From Palsa-1447 sp964414785 (GTDB lineage: Bacteria > Verrucomicrobiota > Verrucomicrobiia > Opitutales > Opitutaceae), in assembly GCA_964414785.1 (NCBI GenBank), contig CAYPXZ010000044.1:1-31589 (forward strand): 31,589 nucleotides of DNA, read 5' to 3'. This document shows, one piece after another, positions 1-7,725 of the stretch. The notes beneath the pieces were generated by a model. It saw nothing but the letters and a program-made list of their open reading frames with translations, did no database searches and was not told the DNA's origin. Position numbers and translations under genes: made by a program. Within the stretch, counting starts at the first letter, position 1. Every line of letters starts with the position of its first letter.

Positions 1-293
1 AGGAGGTAGTCGAGCGCGTTCAGCTCGAAGGCCTTCACCGCGAACTCGTCGTAGGCGGTCGTGAAGATCACGTGGGGGATGGGCGGCTCGAGCGACTCGA
101 GGAGCTCGATCCCGGTCTCCCCCGGCATCTGGACGTCGAGGAAGAGGAGGTCGGGCTTGAGCGCCTCCATCTGCTCCCGGGCCTGCTTGGCCTGCGAGGC
201 CTCGCCCGCCACCTCGATCCCTGGAAACGCGGCGAGGAGCCGGCGCAGCTCGCTCCTTGCGAGGCGCTCGTCGTCGACAACGAGGGCCTTCAT
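1..293 (-). CDS. LytTR-family response regulator, N-terminal receiver part (cut by window edge)
   Basis: Reading minus from ATG at 293, 97 codons are open to the window edge. They give a CheY-like receiver domain with acidic pair D7/D8, phospho-acceptor D53 in LFLDVQMPG, and the conserved TTAYDEFAVKAFELNALDYL segment that ends receiver domains of LytTR/AlgR-type regulators. The DNA-binding half lies outside the window, so the LytTR assignment rests on this receiver ending and on the LytS-type kinase beside it. The start codon overlaps the kinase stop in an ATGA, so the two are co-translated as a two-component pair. The predicted role is to take phosphate from the kinase and alter transcription; the signal and targets are not visible. 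Confidence 0.9.
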   Translation of the reverse strand, partial: MKALVVDDERLARSELRRLLAAFPGIEVAGEASQAKQAREQMEALKPDLLFLDVQMPGETGIELLESLEPPIPHVIFTTAYDEFAVKAFELNALDYL

Positions 294-1408
294 GGATGCG
301 CCGGCAGCGGGATGACGGCCTCGGCAACCACGCGCTCGGGCCGGTCGGAGCGCAGCCTCAGGGTCGCGCGCTCGCCGAAGATGAGGCGCAGGCGCTCGGC
401 AGCGTTGTGAAGGCCCACACCCGTCGAGGAGGCGCGCCCGACCATCATGATCTCGCCGGGGTTGGAGACCTGGATCCTCAGGGCCCCGCCCTCGTTGCGG
501 GCGACGATCGCGATCTCGCCGCCCTCGGGCCGCGGCGAGATGCCGTACTTGACGGCGTTCTCGACCAGGGTCTGCAGGAGCATCGGGGGGATCGGCAGGC
601 GAAGCGCCTCCGGGGCGATGTCGAGGCGCAGGCGCAGCCGCTCCTCGTGGCGCACCTGCTCGAGGGCGAGGTAGTCGTTCACGACGTCGAGCTCGTCCTC
701 GAAGGGCACCGTCTCGAGCTGCCCGCTCTGCAGCGAATAGCGCAGCAGGTTGGCGAGCTGCGTCACGGCCTTCCTCGCCCGCGCGGGGTCCTCGTCGATC
801 AGCGCTCGCAGCGAGTTGAGCGAGTTGAAGATGAAGTGGGGGTTAACCTGCGACTTGAGCGCCCGCAGCTCGGCCTCCTTCACGCTCGTCATGAGCTGGA
901 AGCGCTCGATCTCCGAGCGGTTGAGGCGGTCGAAGAGGTGGTAGAAGTAATAGAGGCAGAACCACCCGCAGAACATGATGCTGACGTAGCAGATCTCGAC
1001 CGCGGTCAGCATGGCCGGCGAATACTTGGCGTGCCACGGCTCCCCGATGACCCCGTGGGAGTACCCGACGTTGAATCCGGTCCACAGTACCGAGGCCAGG
1101 ATCGACATCCCGATCAGCCTCGGAAGGAGCGGGCGCCAGCCGAGCTGCTTCCATTTCCAGCGCGCCATGACAGGGCGAAGGACGTGGGTCAGGAGGATGC
1201 CCGACGTCATGCAGATGACGACGTAGGCGATGAGCGTCGTGACCGGCCTCTTCTCGTCGGGATCGGGAAACGCGAGCGTCATCCACATCTCGACGCCGAA
1301 CCACGCGCCCCAGCCGAAGGTCTGGAACAGCACGTACAGCCGCTCCTTGGCTCGCTCGCGCTCCGCGGCGTCGCCCGTGTTCAGTGAAATGTCCGCGGAA
1401 AGCTCCAT
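290..1408 (-). CDS. LytS/YehU-type membrane sensor histidine kinase
   Basis: 372 aa. The N-terminal ~155 residues hold several hydrophobic segments (about 25-45, 57-78, 97-115, 130-157), with no obvious extracellular sensor domain. The kinase core is the His_kinase (PF06580) type: ALKSQVNPHFIFNSLN with phospho-accepting H191, N-box LVENAVKYG around N284, and a TGVGLHN G-box at 329-335 in an HATPase_c domain. The gene shares an ATGA stop/start overlap with the downstream receiver gene, which fixes the pair. Family members sense cell-envelope conditions or small molecules and phosphorylate a LytTR regulator; the ligand cannot be read from the sequence. The start at 1408 gives a charged N-terminus before the first membrane segment. 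Confidence 0.9.
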   Translation of the reverse strand: MELSADISLNTGDAAERERAKERLYVLFQTFGWGAWFGVEMWMTLAFPDPDEKRPVTTLIAYVVICMTSGILLTHVLRPVMARWKWKQLGWRPLLPRLIGMSILASVLWTGFNVGYSHGVIGEPWHAKYSPAMLTAVEICYVSIMFCGWFCLYYFYHLFDRLNRSEIERFQLMTSVKEAELRALKSQVNPHFIFNSLNSLRALIDEDPARARKAVTQLANLLRYSLQSGQLETVPFEDELDVVNDYLALEQVRHEERLRLRLDIAPEALRLPIPPMLLQTLVENAVKYGISPRPEGGEIAIVARNEGGALRIQVSNPGEIMMVGRASSTGVGLHNAAERLRLIFGERATLRLRSDRPERVVAEAVIPLPAHP

Positions 1409-1493
1409 CGTCCCAGACTATGGGCCCCCTCGGGGCGGGCGGCAACCTTTGGACGAGCGGTCCGGGTGTCGGGATGAATGGGCCCCCGGGCCC

Positions 1494-2372
1494 CTACGAG
1501 CCGATCGGGTGCCAGGTGGTCTTCAGCTCCACGAAGTCGCGGATCGCGTCCAGGCCCTGGGCCCCGTCCGAGAACCATCCCGCGCCCTCGGCATCGGCGA
1601 AACGGACGCGCTTGACGCTCGCGGCGGCGCCGAGCCGCAGCGCCCTGCGGTCGTCGGCGCCCGCCGAGGCGTAGATCGCCCGCAGGTGGGCGTGGGTCGC
1701 GAACGTCGGGACAAGCTCGCGCCTGAACCCCGTCAGCAAGTTGACGACACCTCCGGGAAGGTCGCTCGTCGCCAGCATCTCGCCCAGGAGGATTGCCGGG
1801 TACGGGACCTTCTCCGAGGCCAATGCGACGACCGTGTTGCCGCTCGCGATCACCGGGGCGATCATCGAGAGGAGCCCGAGGAGCGGGGGGCTGTCCGGAG
1901 CGATGATGCCGACGACCCCCATGGGCTCCGGCACCGTGAAGTTGAAGTGGGCCGAGGCGACCGGGTTCACGGAGCCGAGGAGCTGCGCGTACTTGTCGCA
2001 CCACCCGGCGTAGTGGATGAGCCGGTCGACGCCGACCGCCATTCCCCTGGCCGCGTCCGCCTCGCGGGCGCCGAACAGGACGAGGGATTCCACGAGTTCC
2101 CCGCTGCGGGCCTCGAGCATCTCGGCCAGGCGGTAGAGGATCTGCGCGCGGTTGTAGGGGGTGCGCCTGGCCCAGCCCGGGCCGGCCTTCGCCGCGGCCT
2201 CGACGGCGTTGCGCAGGTCCTTGCGCGTGCACTGCGGGATGTTCCCGAAGAATGTCCCGGACCTGTCGCTCACCTTGAAGGTCCTGGCGCTCTCGGAGCG
2301 CACGAAGGCGCCGCCGATGTAGACCTTCGGCGTCTTGGTCACGGGTATGCGGTTCAGGGCTTTGGCGCTCAT
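1494..2372 (-). CDS. Truncated, non-catalytic aldehyde dehydrogenase-like protein (ALDH16 C-terminal-like)
   Basis: 292 aa, compared with about 480-500 for a full ALDH. It aligns to the N-terminal Rossmann half: a cofactor-domain stretch EPMGVVGIIAPDSPPLLGLL, where catalytic ALDHs have PWNFP, then SGNTVVAL and PGGVVNLLTG. No E-LGG general base and no catalytic-Cys segment is present. It starts with ATG at 2372, overlapping the TGA of the upstream full-length ALDH by 4 nt. Known family: ALDH16 proteins carry a catalytic ALDH domain followed by a degenerate second ALDH domain of about this size. The combined length here (494 + 292 aa) is close to a one-chain ALDH16, so I infer a split ALDH16 with this as the structural pseudo-domain. 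A decayed ALDH paralogue is less likely, given intact coding and tight overlap. Confidence 0.85.
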   Translation of the reverse strand: MSAKALNRIPVTKTPKVYIGGAFVRSESARTFKVSDRSGTFFGNIPQCTRKDLRNAVEAAAKAGPGWARRTPYNRAQILYRLAEMLEARSGELVESLVLFGAREADAARGMAVGVDRLIHYAGWCDKYAQLLGSVNPVASAHFNFTVPEPMGVVGIIAPDSPPLLGLLSMIAPVIASGNTVVALASEKVPYPAILLGEMLATSDLPGGVVNLLTGFRRELVPTFATHAHLRAIYASAGADDRRALRLGAAASVKRVRFADAEGAGWFSDGAQGLDAIRDFVELKTTWHPIGS

Positions 2373-3853
2373 TCGATGTGGACGTAGTCGAGGAGTCCCT
2401 GGCGGCCGCCCTCGCGGCCGAAGCCGCTCTCCTTGTAGCCGCCGAAGGGCGACGACGGGTCGAACCGGTTGAAGGTGTTGGCCCAGACGACGCCCGCCTT
2501 GAGCTCCGTCGACATCCGCAGGATCCGCGAGCCCTTGTCGGTCCAGACCCCGGCGCTCAGGCCGTAGGCCGTGTTGTTGGCCTTCTCGATCGCCTCGTCG
2601 ACGGTCCGGAACGTGAGGACGGACAGGACGGGGCCGAAGATCTCCTCGCGGGCGATCCGGTGGCTCTGCGTCACCCGGGTGAAGAGGGTCGGAGGGAAGT
2701 AGTAGCCCTTCTCCGGGAGCGGGCACGGGGGCTGGAACATGACCGCGCCATCGCGAACGCCGCTGGCCACGAGGCGCCGGATCGTCGCAAGCTGCGCCTT
2801 GGAGTTGATGGCCCCCAGGTCCGTGTTCTTGTCGAGGGGGTCCCCCACCCTCAGGACCCGAATCCGGTTCTTCAGCTTGGCGATCACCTGGTCCGCCACC
2901 GACTCCTGCACGAGGAGCCGCGAGCCCGCGCAGCAGACGTGGCCCTGGTTGAAGAAGATGCCGTTGACGATCCCCTCGACGGCCTGGTCGATCGGCGCGT
3001 CGTCGAACACGATGTTCGCCGCCTTCCCGCCGAGCTCCATCGTCATCTTCCTGTCGGTCCCGGCCAGTTGGCGCATGATCGCCTTGCCGACCTCGGTGGA
3101 GCCGGTGAAGGCGACCTTGGCCGCGCCGGGGTGGCCCATGACGGCGGCGCCGGTCTCGCCGGCGCCGGTCACGAAGTTGACGACCCCGGGGGGCAGCTCC
3201 GCGTCCTGGAGGATCTCCGCCAGCTTGAGCGCCGTGATCGACGTCGTCTCGGCGGGCTTGAGGACGACGCAGTTTCCCATCGCGAGCGCGGGCGCCAGCT
3301 TCCAGGCGAGCATCAGGAGCGGGAAGTTCCAGGGGATCACCTGGCCGACGACTCCCAGAGGGGCGACGGTGCGCCCGGGCGCGACGTACTCAAGCTTGTC
3401 GGCCCAGCCCGCGTGGTAGAAGAAGTGCGCCGCCGCCATGGGCACGTCGAAGTCGCGCGACTCCTTGATCGGCTTGCCGCCGTCGAGCGTCTCGGCGACC
3501 GCGAACTCGCGGGCCCTGTCCTGCAACAGGCGGGCGATCCTAAAGAGGTACTTGCCCCGCTCGCGTCCCGGCATGGCCGACCATGCGGGGAAGGCGCGAG
3601 CTGCGGCCTTGTAGGCGTCGTCGACGTCCCGGGGACCGGCAAGCGCGATGTCGGCCAGCTTCCTCTCGTTCGCCGGGTTGATGGACGGGAAGTATTTCCC
3701 GGTGCGCGGCCGCGTGAACCGGCCGTCAATGAAGAGTTCGTAACGCTCCTTGAGCTTCGGGTCCGCGGTCTCCGGGGCCGGATCGTACTCCCAGAGGTCC
3801 CCGAACATGAGCCGGAAGCGGGGTCCCTCGTTCGCCTTTTGGGTCTTGGGCAT
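2369..3853 (-). CDS. Aldehyde dehydrogenase, catalytic subunit (NAD(P)-dependent, ALDH16 N-domain-like)
   Basis: 494 aa, full-length ALDH. All catalytic landmarks are visible: PWNFP with oxyanion N176, cofactor-binding LKPAE (K199), GSTEVG (251-256), general base E273 in MELGGK, and catalytic Cys in FNQGHVCCAGSR (C307 by alignment with C302 of ALDH2). EEIFGPVLS and SPFGGYKESGFGRE are near the C-terminus. It oxidises an aldehyde to the acid with NAD(P)+. It lies 1 nt after the deoC stop and overlaps the truncated ALDH-like gene by 4 nt, so the three form one operon. Because DeoC releases acetaldehyde and glyceraldehyde-3-phosphate, acetaldehyde is a plausible but unproven substrate. The ~30-residue extension before the ALDH fold is also seen in ALDH16-type proteins. 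Confidence 0.93.
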   Translation of the reverse strand: MPKTQKANEGPRFRLMFGDLWEYDPAPETADPKLKERYELFIDGRFTRPRTGKYFPSINPANERKLADIALAGPRDVDDAYKAAARAFPAWSAMPGRERGKYLFRIARLLQDRAREFAVAETLDGGKPIKESRDFDVPMAAAHFFYHAGWADKLEYVAPGRTVAPLGVVGQVIPWNFPLLMLAWKLAPALAMGNCVVLKPAETTSITALKLAEILQDAELPPGVVNFVTGAGETGAAVMGHPGAAKVAFTGSTEVGKAIMRQLAGTDRKMTMELGGKAANIVFDDAPIDQAVEGIVNGIFFNQGHVCCAGSRLLVQESVADQVIAKLKNRIRVLRVGDPLDKNTDLGAINSKAQLATIRRLVASGVRDGAVMFQPPCPLPEKGYYFPPTLFTRVTQSHRIAREEIFGPVLSVLTFRTVDEAIEKANNTAYGLSAGVWTDKGSRILRMSTELKAGVVWANTFNRFDPSSPFGGYKESGFGREGGRQGLLDYVHIE

Positions 3854-3854
3854 G

Positions 3855-4793
3855 TCAGTAGCTTTCGGAGGCGTCGCTGAAGGAGTACGGGGCCTGGTAG
3901 GCCCCGGTCCTCTCCTTCTCCATCTGCCTCAGGAGGTCGTTGAGGAGCGAGCTTGCGCCGAAGCGGTAGCGTTTTTTCGTGAGCCACGCGTCGCCGAGGG
4001 TCTCCTTGACGGCGATCAGGAACTGGAGCGACTGCTTCGCCGTCTTGATGCCGCCGGCGGGCTTCATCCCTATCGGGATCCCCGTGTCCACGAAGAAGTC
4101 CCGGATCGCCTCGATCATGACCTGGTTGTTCGCGAGCGTGGCGTTGAGCGTCGTCTTGCCGGTGCTCGTCTTGATGAAGTCACCGGGGCGCAGGCAGCCC
4201 ATCGCGATGAAGGACGCCTTTCGGATGTTGTCGTAGGTCTCGAGCTCGCTCACCTCCAGGATCACCTTGAGTGCGGCATTGCCGCAGGCCTCGACGACCT
4301 CCGCGATCTCGTCCTCGACCCTCGAGAACTCGCCGGAGAGGAACGCGCCGCGGTTGATGACCATGTCGACCTCGTCGGCGCCGTCGGCGACGGCGCCGCG
4401 GACCTCGGCAAGGCGCGTCCGCAGGTGGGTCTGGCCGGAGGGGAAGGCCGTGGCCACCGAGGCCACCTTGACCCCCGAGGCGCCGACCCCCGCCCGGGCG
4501 TACCGGACCATCGCCGGGTAGACGCAGACCGCGGCCACCATCGGGACCGCGGGGTCCTCGTGCGGGCGGAGCGCCTTCTTGCAGAGGGACTCGATCTTGC
4601 CCGGGGTGTCCTTGCCCTCGAGCGTCGTCAGGTCGGTCATCGAGATCGCCGTCTTAAGGCCCCAGACCTTCGCCTCCTTCTTCACGCTGCGCGTCGTGAA
4701 CTTGGCGACGCGCTCCTCCACGCCCACCTGGTCCACGGCCCCGACCTCGTCGAGGAGGCGGGCATGGGCTGCGTGGGCGTTGCGGGGCGGCAT
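3855..4793 (-). CDS. deoC: Deoxyribose-phosphate aldolase
   Basis: 312 aa from ATG at 4793; a longer open frame reaches 4910, but those codons do not resemble the family. DeoC cleaves 2-deoxyribose-5-phosphate to acetaldehyde and glyceraldehyde-3-phosphate in deoxynucleoside catabolism. The Schiff-base lysine is K208 in DFIKTSTGKTTLN, the second active-site lysine is K244 in MKPAGGIK, and the conserved aspartate is D143 in ADEVDMVIN. It is about 50 residues longer than E. coli DeoC (259 aa), mostly at both ends, as in the long bacterial/eukaryotic form. It is the first gene of a minus-strand operon with the two ALDH genes, separated from the next by 1 nt. A GC-rich inverted repeat sits directly at its start codon. 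Confidence 0.93.
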   Translation of the reverse strand: MPPRNAHAAHARLLDEVGAVDQVGVEERVAKFTTRSVKKEAKVWGLKTAISMTDLTTLEGKDTPGKIESLCKKALRPHEDPAVPMVAAVCVYPAMVRYARAGVGASGVKVASVATAFPSGQTHLRTRLAEVRGAVADGADEVDMVINRGAFLSGEFSRVEDEIAEVVEACGNAALKVILEVSELETYDNIRKASFIAMGCLRPGDFIKTSTGKTTLNATLANNQVMIEAIRDFFVDTGIPIGMKPAGGIKTAKQSLQFLIAVKETLGDAWLTKKRYRFGASSLLNDLLRQMEKERTGAYQAPYSFSDASESY

Positions 4794-4812
4794 CGCGGCA
4801 ATATCGCCGCGA
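4793..4812. promoter_or_regulatory. Inverted repeat abutting the deoC start codon
   Basis: The 7-bp arms TCGCGGC (4793-4799) and GCCGCGA (4806-4812) are separated by AATATC. The left arm touches the first base of the deoC ATG, inside the 70-nt divergent spacer between deoC and the methyltransferase gene. It could be an operator or an mRNA hairpin controlling deoC translation. No Shine-Dalgarno sequence is evident. Function is inferred only from position. Confidence 0.35.
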
Positions 4813-4863
4813 ACCCCCCGCAAAACAATTGAAAAACGGCCGGGCAGGCGGCCATCCTGTGGC

Positions 4864-5583
4864 GTGATCACCCGCGCGGAACTCCAGCTGCTCAGGTCGC
4901 TGCGCGACAAGAAGCACCGCGAGGCCGAGGGCCTGTACGCGGTCGAGGGCGAGAAGGTGGTCTCCGAGCTGCTCGCGGCCGGCCACCCCTTCGAGAGGAT
5001 CTACGCGACGCCGTCCTGGAAGGGAACGTCCACCCACCCGGTGAGCGAGGAGGACATGGGGCGCGCGAGCCACTTCCCGACGCCCTCCTGCGTGCTCGCG
5101 GTCGGCCGCATCCGGCGCGAGGAGCTGGCGCCCGGCGAGCTCTCCCGCGGACTCACCCTGGCGCTGGACGGCGTCCAGGACCCGGGCAACGTCGGCACCA
5201 TTATCCGGGTCGCCGACTGGTTCGGGCTCGACCGGGTGCTCCTCTCCCCGGGATGCGCGGACCTCCATTCCCAGAAGGTGATCCAGGCCAGCATGGGGTC
5301 CTTCGCCCGGGTGCGGGCCGTCGTTGCGCCGCTCGGCGCCGCGCTCGCCGGCGCCGGCGTCCCCGTCATCGGCTGCGCGCTCCAGGGGCGCGACGTCCAC
5401 TCCCTACCCGCGCTCCCGAGCGCCGTCGTCGTCGTGGGGAGCGAGGGCCGCGGCCTCTCGGACGAGGTCGTCGGCCTGCTCTCGTATGCGGTCACGATTC
5501 CCAGGGTGGGCGCCGCCGAGTCGCTCAACGCCGCCGTGGCGGCCGCCGTCGTGTGCGACAACCTGAGGCGCGCCCTCGGCTAG
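4864..5583 (+). CDS. SpoU/TrmH-family RNA 2'-O-ribose methyltransferase
   Basis: 239 aa from GTG at 4864; no ATG in frame fits, and sequence upstream of this GTG overlaps the divergent deoC. The three SPOUT motifs are clear: motif 1 LDGVQDPGNVGTIIR (101-115), motif 2 VVVVGSEGRGLSDEV (187-201) and motif 3 VTIPRVGAAESLNAAVAAA (210-228), which form the trefoil-knot SAM site. The N-terminal 95 residues form the usual RNA-substrate-binding domain (EGLYAVEGEKVVSELL). Family members methylate ribose 2'-OH in rRNA or tRNA (RlmB, TrmH and relatives); the exact target is not predictable here. It is followed 11 nt later by the AlkD-like gene, likely the same transcript. Confidence 0.92.
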   Translation: MITRAELQLLRSLRDKKHREAEGLYAVEGEKVVSELLAAGHPFERIYATPSWKGTSTHPVSEEDMGRASHFPTPSCVLAVGRIRREELAPGELSRGLTLALDGVQDPGNVGTIIRVADWFGLDRVLLSPGCADLHSQKVIQASMGSFARVRAVVAPLGAALAGAGVPVIGCALQGRDVHSLPALPSAVVVVGSEGRGLSDEVVGLLSYAVTIPRVGAAESLNAAVAAAVVCDNLRRALG

Positions 5584-5594
5584 GCCCGACCCGC

Positions 5595-6278
5595 ATGGCA
5601 ACGCGGGAGGACGAGAGGGCCGCCAAGGCCATAAGCCGCAGGATCCGGGCCCAGCCCGGCGGGACCGTCGCCGGGTTCAGGGCCCTCAGGAGGGTCCTCT
5701 CCCGCGAGCTCAGGCAGGCGCCCGCCCGCCCGGTGATCGAGATCGCCGTGGTGCTTTCCCAGGAGCCCCGCCCCTGGCACCGCTTCGTCGCCTACGAGCT
5801 CGTCCGGCACCATCCGGCGGCGCCCGGCCGTCTCGGGCCCGGGAGCGTCGTGCGGCTGGGCCGCGGCATGGCGGCCTGGGAGGAGGTGGACTGCTTTGCG
5901 CCCTACGTCTCGGGGCCCGCGTGGAGGGAGGGCCGCATCCCGACGCGACTCGTGCACCAGTGGGCGCGCTCGCCCGACCGCTGGTGGAGGCGGGCGGCCC
6001 TCGTGAGCACCGTGCCGCTCAACCTCGCGGCCCACGGCGGCAGCGGGGACGCCCCGCGAACGCTCGCGGTCTGCCGGATCCTGGAGGCCGACCGCGACCC
6101 CATGGTGGTTAAGGCCCTCTCGTGGGCGCTTCGAGTCCTTGCCCGGCGGGAGCCCGCGGCCGTGCGGGCCTTCCTGGAATCCCGCGGGGAGAGGCTCGCG
6201 GCGCTCGTCCGCAGGGAGGTGCGCAACAAGCTGGAGACGGGCCTTAAGAACCCGCGCAAGAGGCGCGCCGTGCGCTGA
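5595..6278 (+). CDS. DNA alkylation repair (AlkD-like) HEAT-repeat protein
   Basis: 227 aa, all-helical, with features of the AlkD/DNA_alkylation superfamily: WHRFVAYELVRHHP, then EVDCFAPYVSGPAWREGRI, WARSPDRWWRRAALVSTVPLN and MVVKALSWALRVLARREPAAVRAFLE. Characterised AlkD members are base-excision glycosylases for cationic 3- and 7-alkylpurines that wrap DNA with HEAT-like repeats. The paired Trp/Arg (DRWWRRAALVS) and the Asp of EVDCFA resemble the lesion-facing positions, but I cannot confirm catalytic competence by eye. The C-terminus is strongly basic (NPRKRRAVR). It starts 11 nt after the RNA methyltransferase stop and converges on the LapA-like gene with a 16-nt gap. Confidence 0.78.
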   Translation: MATREDERAAKAISRRIRAQPGGTVAGFRALRRVLSRELRQAPARPVIEIAVVLSQEPRPWHRFVAYELVRHHPAAPGRLGPGSVVRLGRGMAAWEEVDCFAPYVSGPAWREGRIPTRLVHQWARSPDRWWRRAALVSTVPLNLAAHGGSGDAPRTLAVCRILEADRDPMVVKALSWALRVLARREPAAVRAFLESRGERLAALVRREVRNKLETGLKNPRKRRAVR

Positions 6279-6294
6279 CCCTCCCGGCCTGCGG

Positions 6295-6537
6295 CTACTT
6301 GTCGTTCTTCGAGGAGCTCCGGCTCGGCTTGCCGCCGCCGGCCGTCAGGAGCGTGCCGGCGATCACGCCCACCGCGAACATGCCGAAGTAGATCATCGCG
6401 GCGTCGGTCGTCAGCTTCTTGTCCAGGAGCACCGGGAAGTAGAAATCCGCCGACTGCCTGTTGTTCACGCCGATATAGAGCATGACGAAGAGGATCGCCA
6501 GGAACACGATGGACTTGAAGAGGACTTTGAAGCTCAT
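6295..6537 (-). CDS. Small two-TM inner-membrane protein, LapA-domain-like
   Basis: 80 aa. There are two hydrophobic segments (about 6-24 and 47-66), the short loop NNRQSADFYFP between them, and a Ser/Lys-rich cytoplasmic tail (KPSRSSSKNDK). The pattern of a first helix, then N-rich turn with aromatic-Phe, then a second helix ending in Gly-rich sequence is that of LapA-type (lipopolysaccharide assembly protein A domain, DUF1049) proteins. It lies 16 nt downstream of the metallo-beta-lactamase gene on the same strand, suggesting one transcript, but no functional link between the two is obvious. No Shine-Dalgarno sequence is visible. Confidence 0.7.
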   Translation of the reverse strand: MSFKVLFKSIVFLAILFVMLYIGVNNRQSADFYFPVLLDKKLTTDAAMIYFGMFAVGVIAGTLLTAGGGKPSRSSSKNDK

Positions 6538-6553
6538 GGGGTCGGAGGGTGGT

Positions 6554-7492
6554 TCAGGCTTTGGGTGCAGTCAATTCGTCGAAGGCCGCCCCGAGGACCA
6601 TCCCCAGGCGGTTGGGCAGCGGGGCGTGGTAGTCGGGGAACCCGGGCAGGTTCTCCAGGGCGACGACGGCCGGCTTGTCGTGGCCCGCGGCGATCTCCTT
6701 CTCCACGTGCTCCATGAGGGCCGAGAAGAAGTCGCGCATGACCAGGAGGTCCGAGCGCTTTCCGGTCACGCCGAAATTCGGGTTGCCGTGCCCAAATACG
6801 TAGATCGCGTCCGCCGGGTATGCGCCAGCCGAGTCCTCGAGCGACTTGATCCAGCCCCGGATGCTCGCCCCTCCGGGCCTGTCGACGTAGGGGTAGATCC
6901 TGTTGAAGACCAGGTCGCCCATGTGGACCACGTTGGCCTTCTCGAAGATGACGACCGCGTCTCCCCCTGTGTGGGCCGGGCCCCGGAACTCCGCCGTGAC
7001 GATCTCGCCCCCGAGCTCGCGGCGCCAGACATCGGTGAAGGTCGTGTCGGCGTAGACCTGGCTGGCCACGGTGGCGGCCGGGTCTACCTTGGTGCCCTGC
7101 TCGGCGCGCTTGGCGGCCTCGAACTGGAGCCTCGGCACGTTGGCCTGGGCGACAAGGACCTTCGACGCCGCCTTGAAGACCACGTTTCCGCCGGTGTGGT
7201 CGAAGTGGTGGTGGGTGTTGATCGTGGCGTCGATCGTGCGCTTGCCGATCCCGGGGATCCCCTTCAGGCAGACGAGCGCGGTGTCCGGGAACTGGGTGTC
7301 CACGACGGCCAGGGCGTCGCTCGTCGAGAGCCATCCGATCGTGCCGCCGCGGCCGGTGAAGATCCCGACGCCGCCCCTGAGGGGCTGGAATGCGAACGGG
7401 GAGGCCGGTGCGGTCTGGGAGAGGAGCCTGCGGCCCGATGCCAGGCCGGCGGAAAGGACGAGCGAGGATCGGATGAATTCACGGCGGTTCAT
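6554..7492 (-). CDS. Exported metallo-beta-lactamase-fold hydrolase
   Basis: 312 aa from ATG at 7492. This start puts MNRREFIRSSLVLSAGLASG at the N-terminus, a twin-arginine (Tat)-type export signal; an earlier ATG would bury it. Metal site: THHHFDHTGG (H94, H96, D98, H99), H174 in GPAHTGGD, D193 in HMGDLVFN and H235 in FGHGNPNF, the complete binuclear set of MBL-fold enzymes. The arrangement resembles quinoprotein-relay (SoxH-like) and class B-like periplasmic hydrolases. Substrate unknown; a beta-lactamase role should not be assumed from the fold. It is the first gene of a two-gene minus-strand unit and is divergent from the sigma-factor operon. Confidence 0.88.
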   Translation of the reverse strand: MNRREFIRSSLVLSAGLASGRRLLSQTAPASPFAFQPLRGGVGIFTGRGGTIGWLSTSDALAVVDTQFPDTALVCLKGIPGIGKRTIDATINTHHHFDHTGGNVVFKAASKVLVAQANVPRLQFEAAKRAEQGTKVDPAATVASQVYADTTFTDVWRRELGGEIVTAEFRGPAHTGGDAVVIFEKANVVHMGDLVFNRIYPYVDRPGGASIRGWIKSLEDSAGAYPADAIYVFGHGNPNFGVTGKRSDLLVMRDFFSALMEHVEKEIAAGHDKPAVVALENLPGFPDYHAPLPNRLGMVLGAAFDELTAPKA

Positions 7493-7725
7493 GGGGCGGC
7501 CCCGGGGCCGGCCCCAGTCCCTAGTGCATGGCTCCCCGGCTATCAACTCCCGTGTGGCCCGGGCGGGATTTCAGGCAGGGGCCTGTAACGTTTTGGGGGC
7601 ACCCGGGGTTATAGGGTCCATGCTTGCCCACCCAGCGATGACCCCGCCCGCACATGCCTTACCTGGACTCCGATATTTCTGTGCTTCCGCGACCTGCAGG
7701 GGTTGAATGGCTTGCAAGCCCTGCC
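7493..7725. other. Divergent promoter region between MBL-fold gene and sigma-factor gene
   Basis: This 233-nt gene-free spacer separates two divergent transcription units, so at least two promoters are expected. The only suggestive element is TGTAACG at 7584-7590 followed by a G/C-rich spacer, reminiscent of -35 elements of some extracytoplasmic-function sigma factors and thus a candidate for autoregulation of the downstream sigma gene. I see no convincing -10 partner. Confidence 0.3.

Noticed and set aside
257..1387. Long open frame on the plus strand antisense to the histidine kinase
   Set aside because: In this GC-rich DNA, antisense frames stay open by chance; the opposite strand encodes a complete kinase with all motifs.
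1422..1494. Terminator between the truncated ALDH gene and the kinase gene
   Set aside because: Only short GC-rich pairings without a T-run are present, expected by chance at this composition.
4794..4910. Longer deoC start at 4910
   Set aside because: It would overlap the divergent methyltransferase gene and add residues with no family similarity.
6554..7492. Reading the MBL-fold protein as an antibiotic-resistance beta-lactamase
   Set aside because: The metal site is shared by many MBL hydrolases; no class-specific evidence is visible.
7654..7725. ATG start of the first sigma factor at 7654
   Set aside because: These 24 codons lack the GC third-position bias of the gene; GTG at 7726 is preferred, though the ATG is not excluded.
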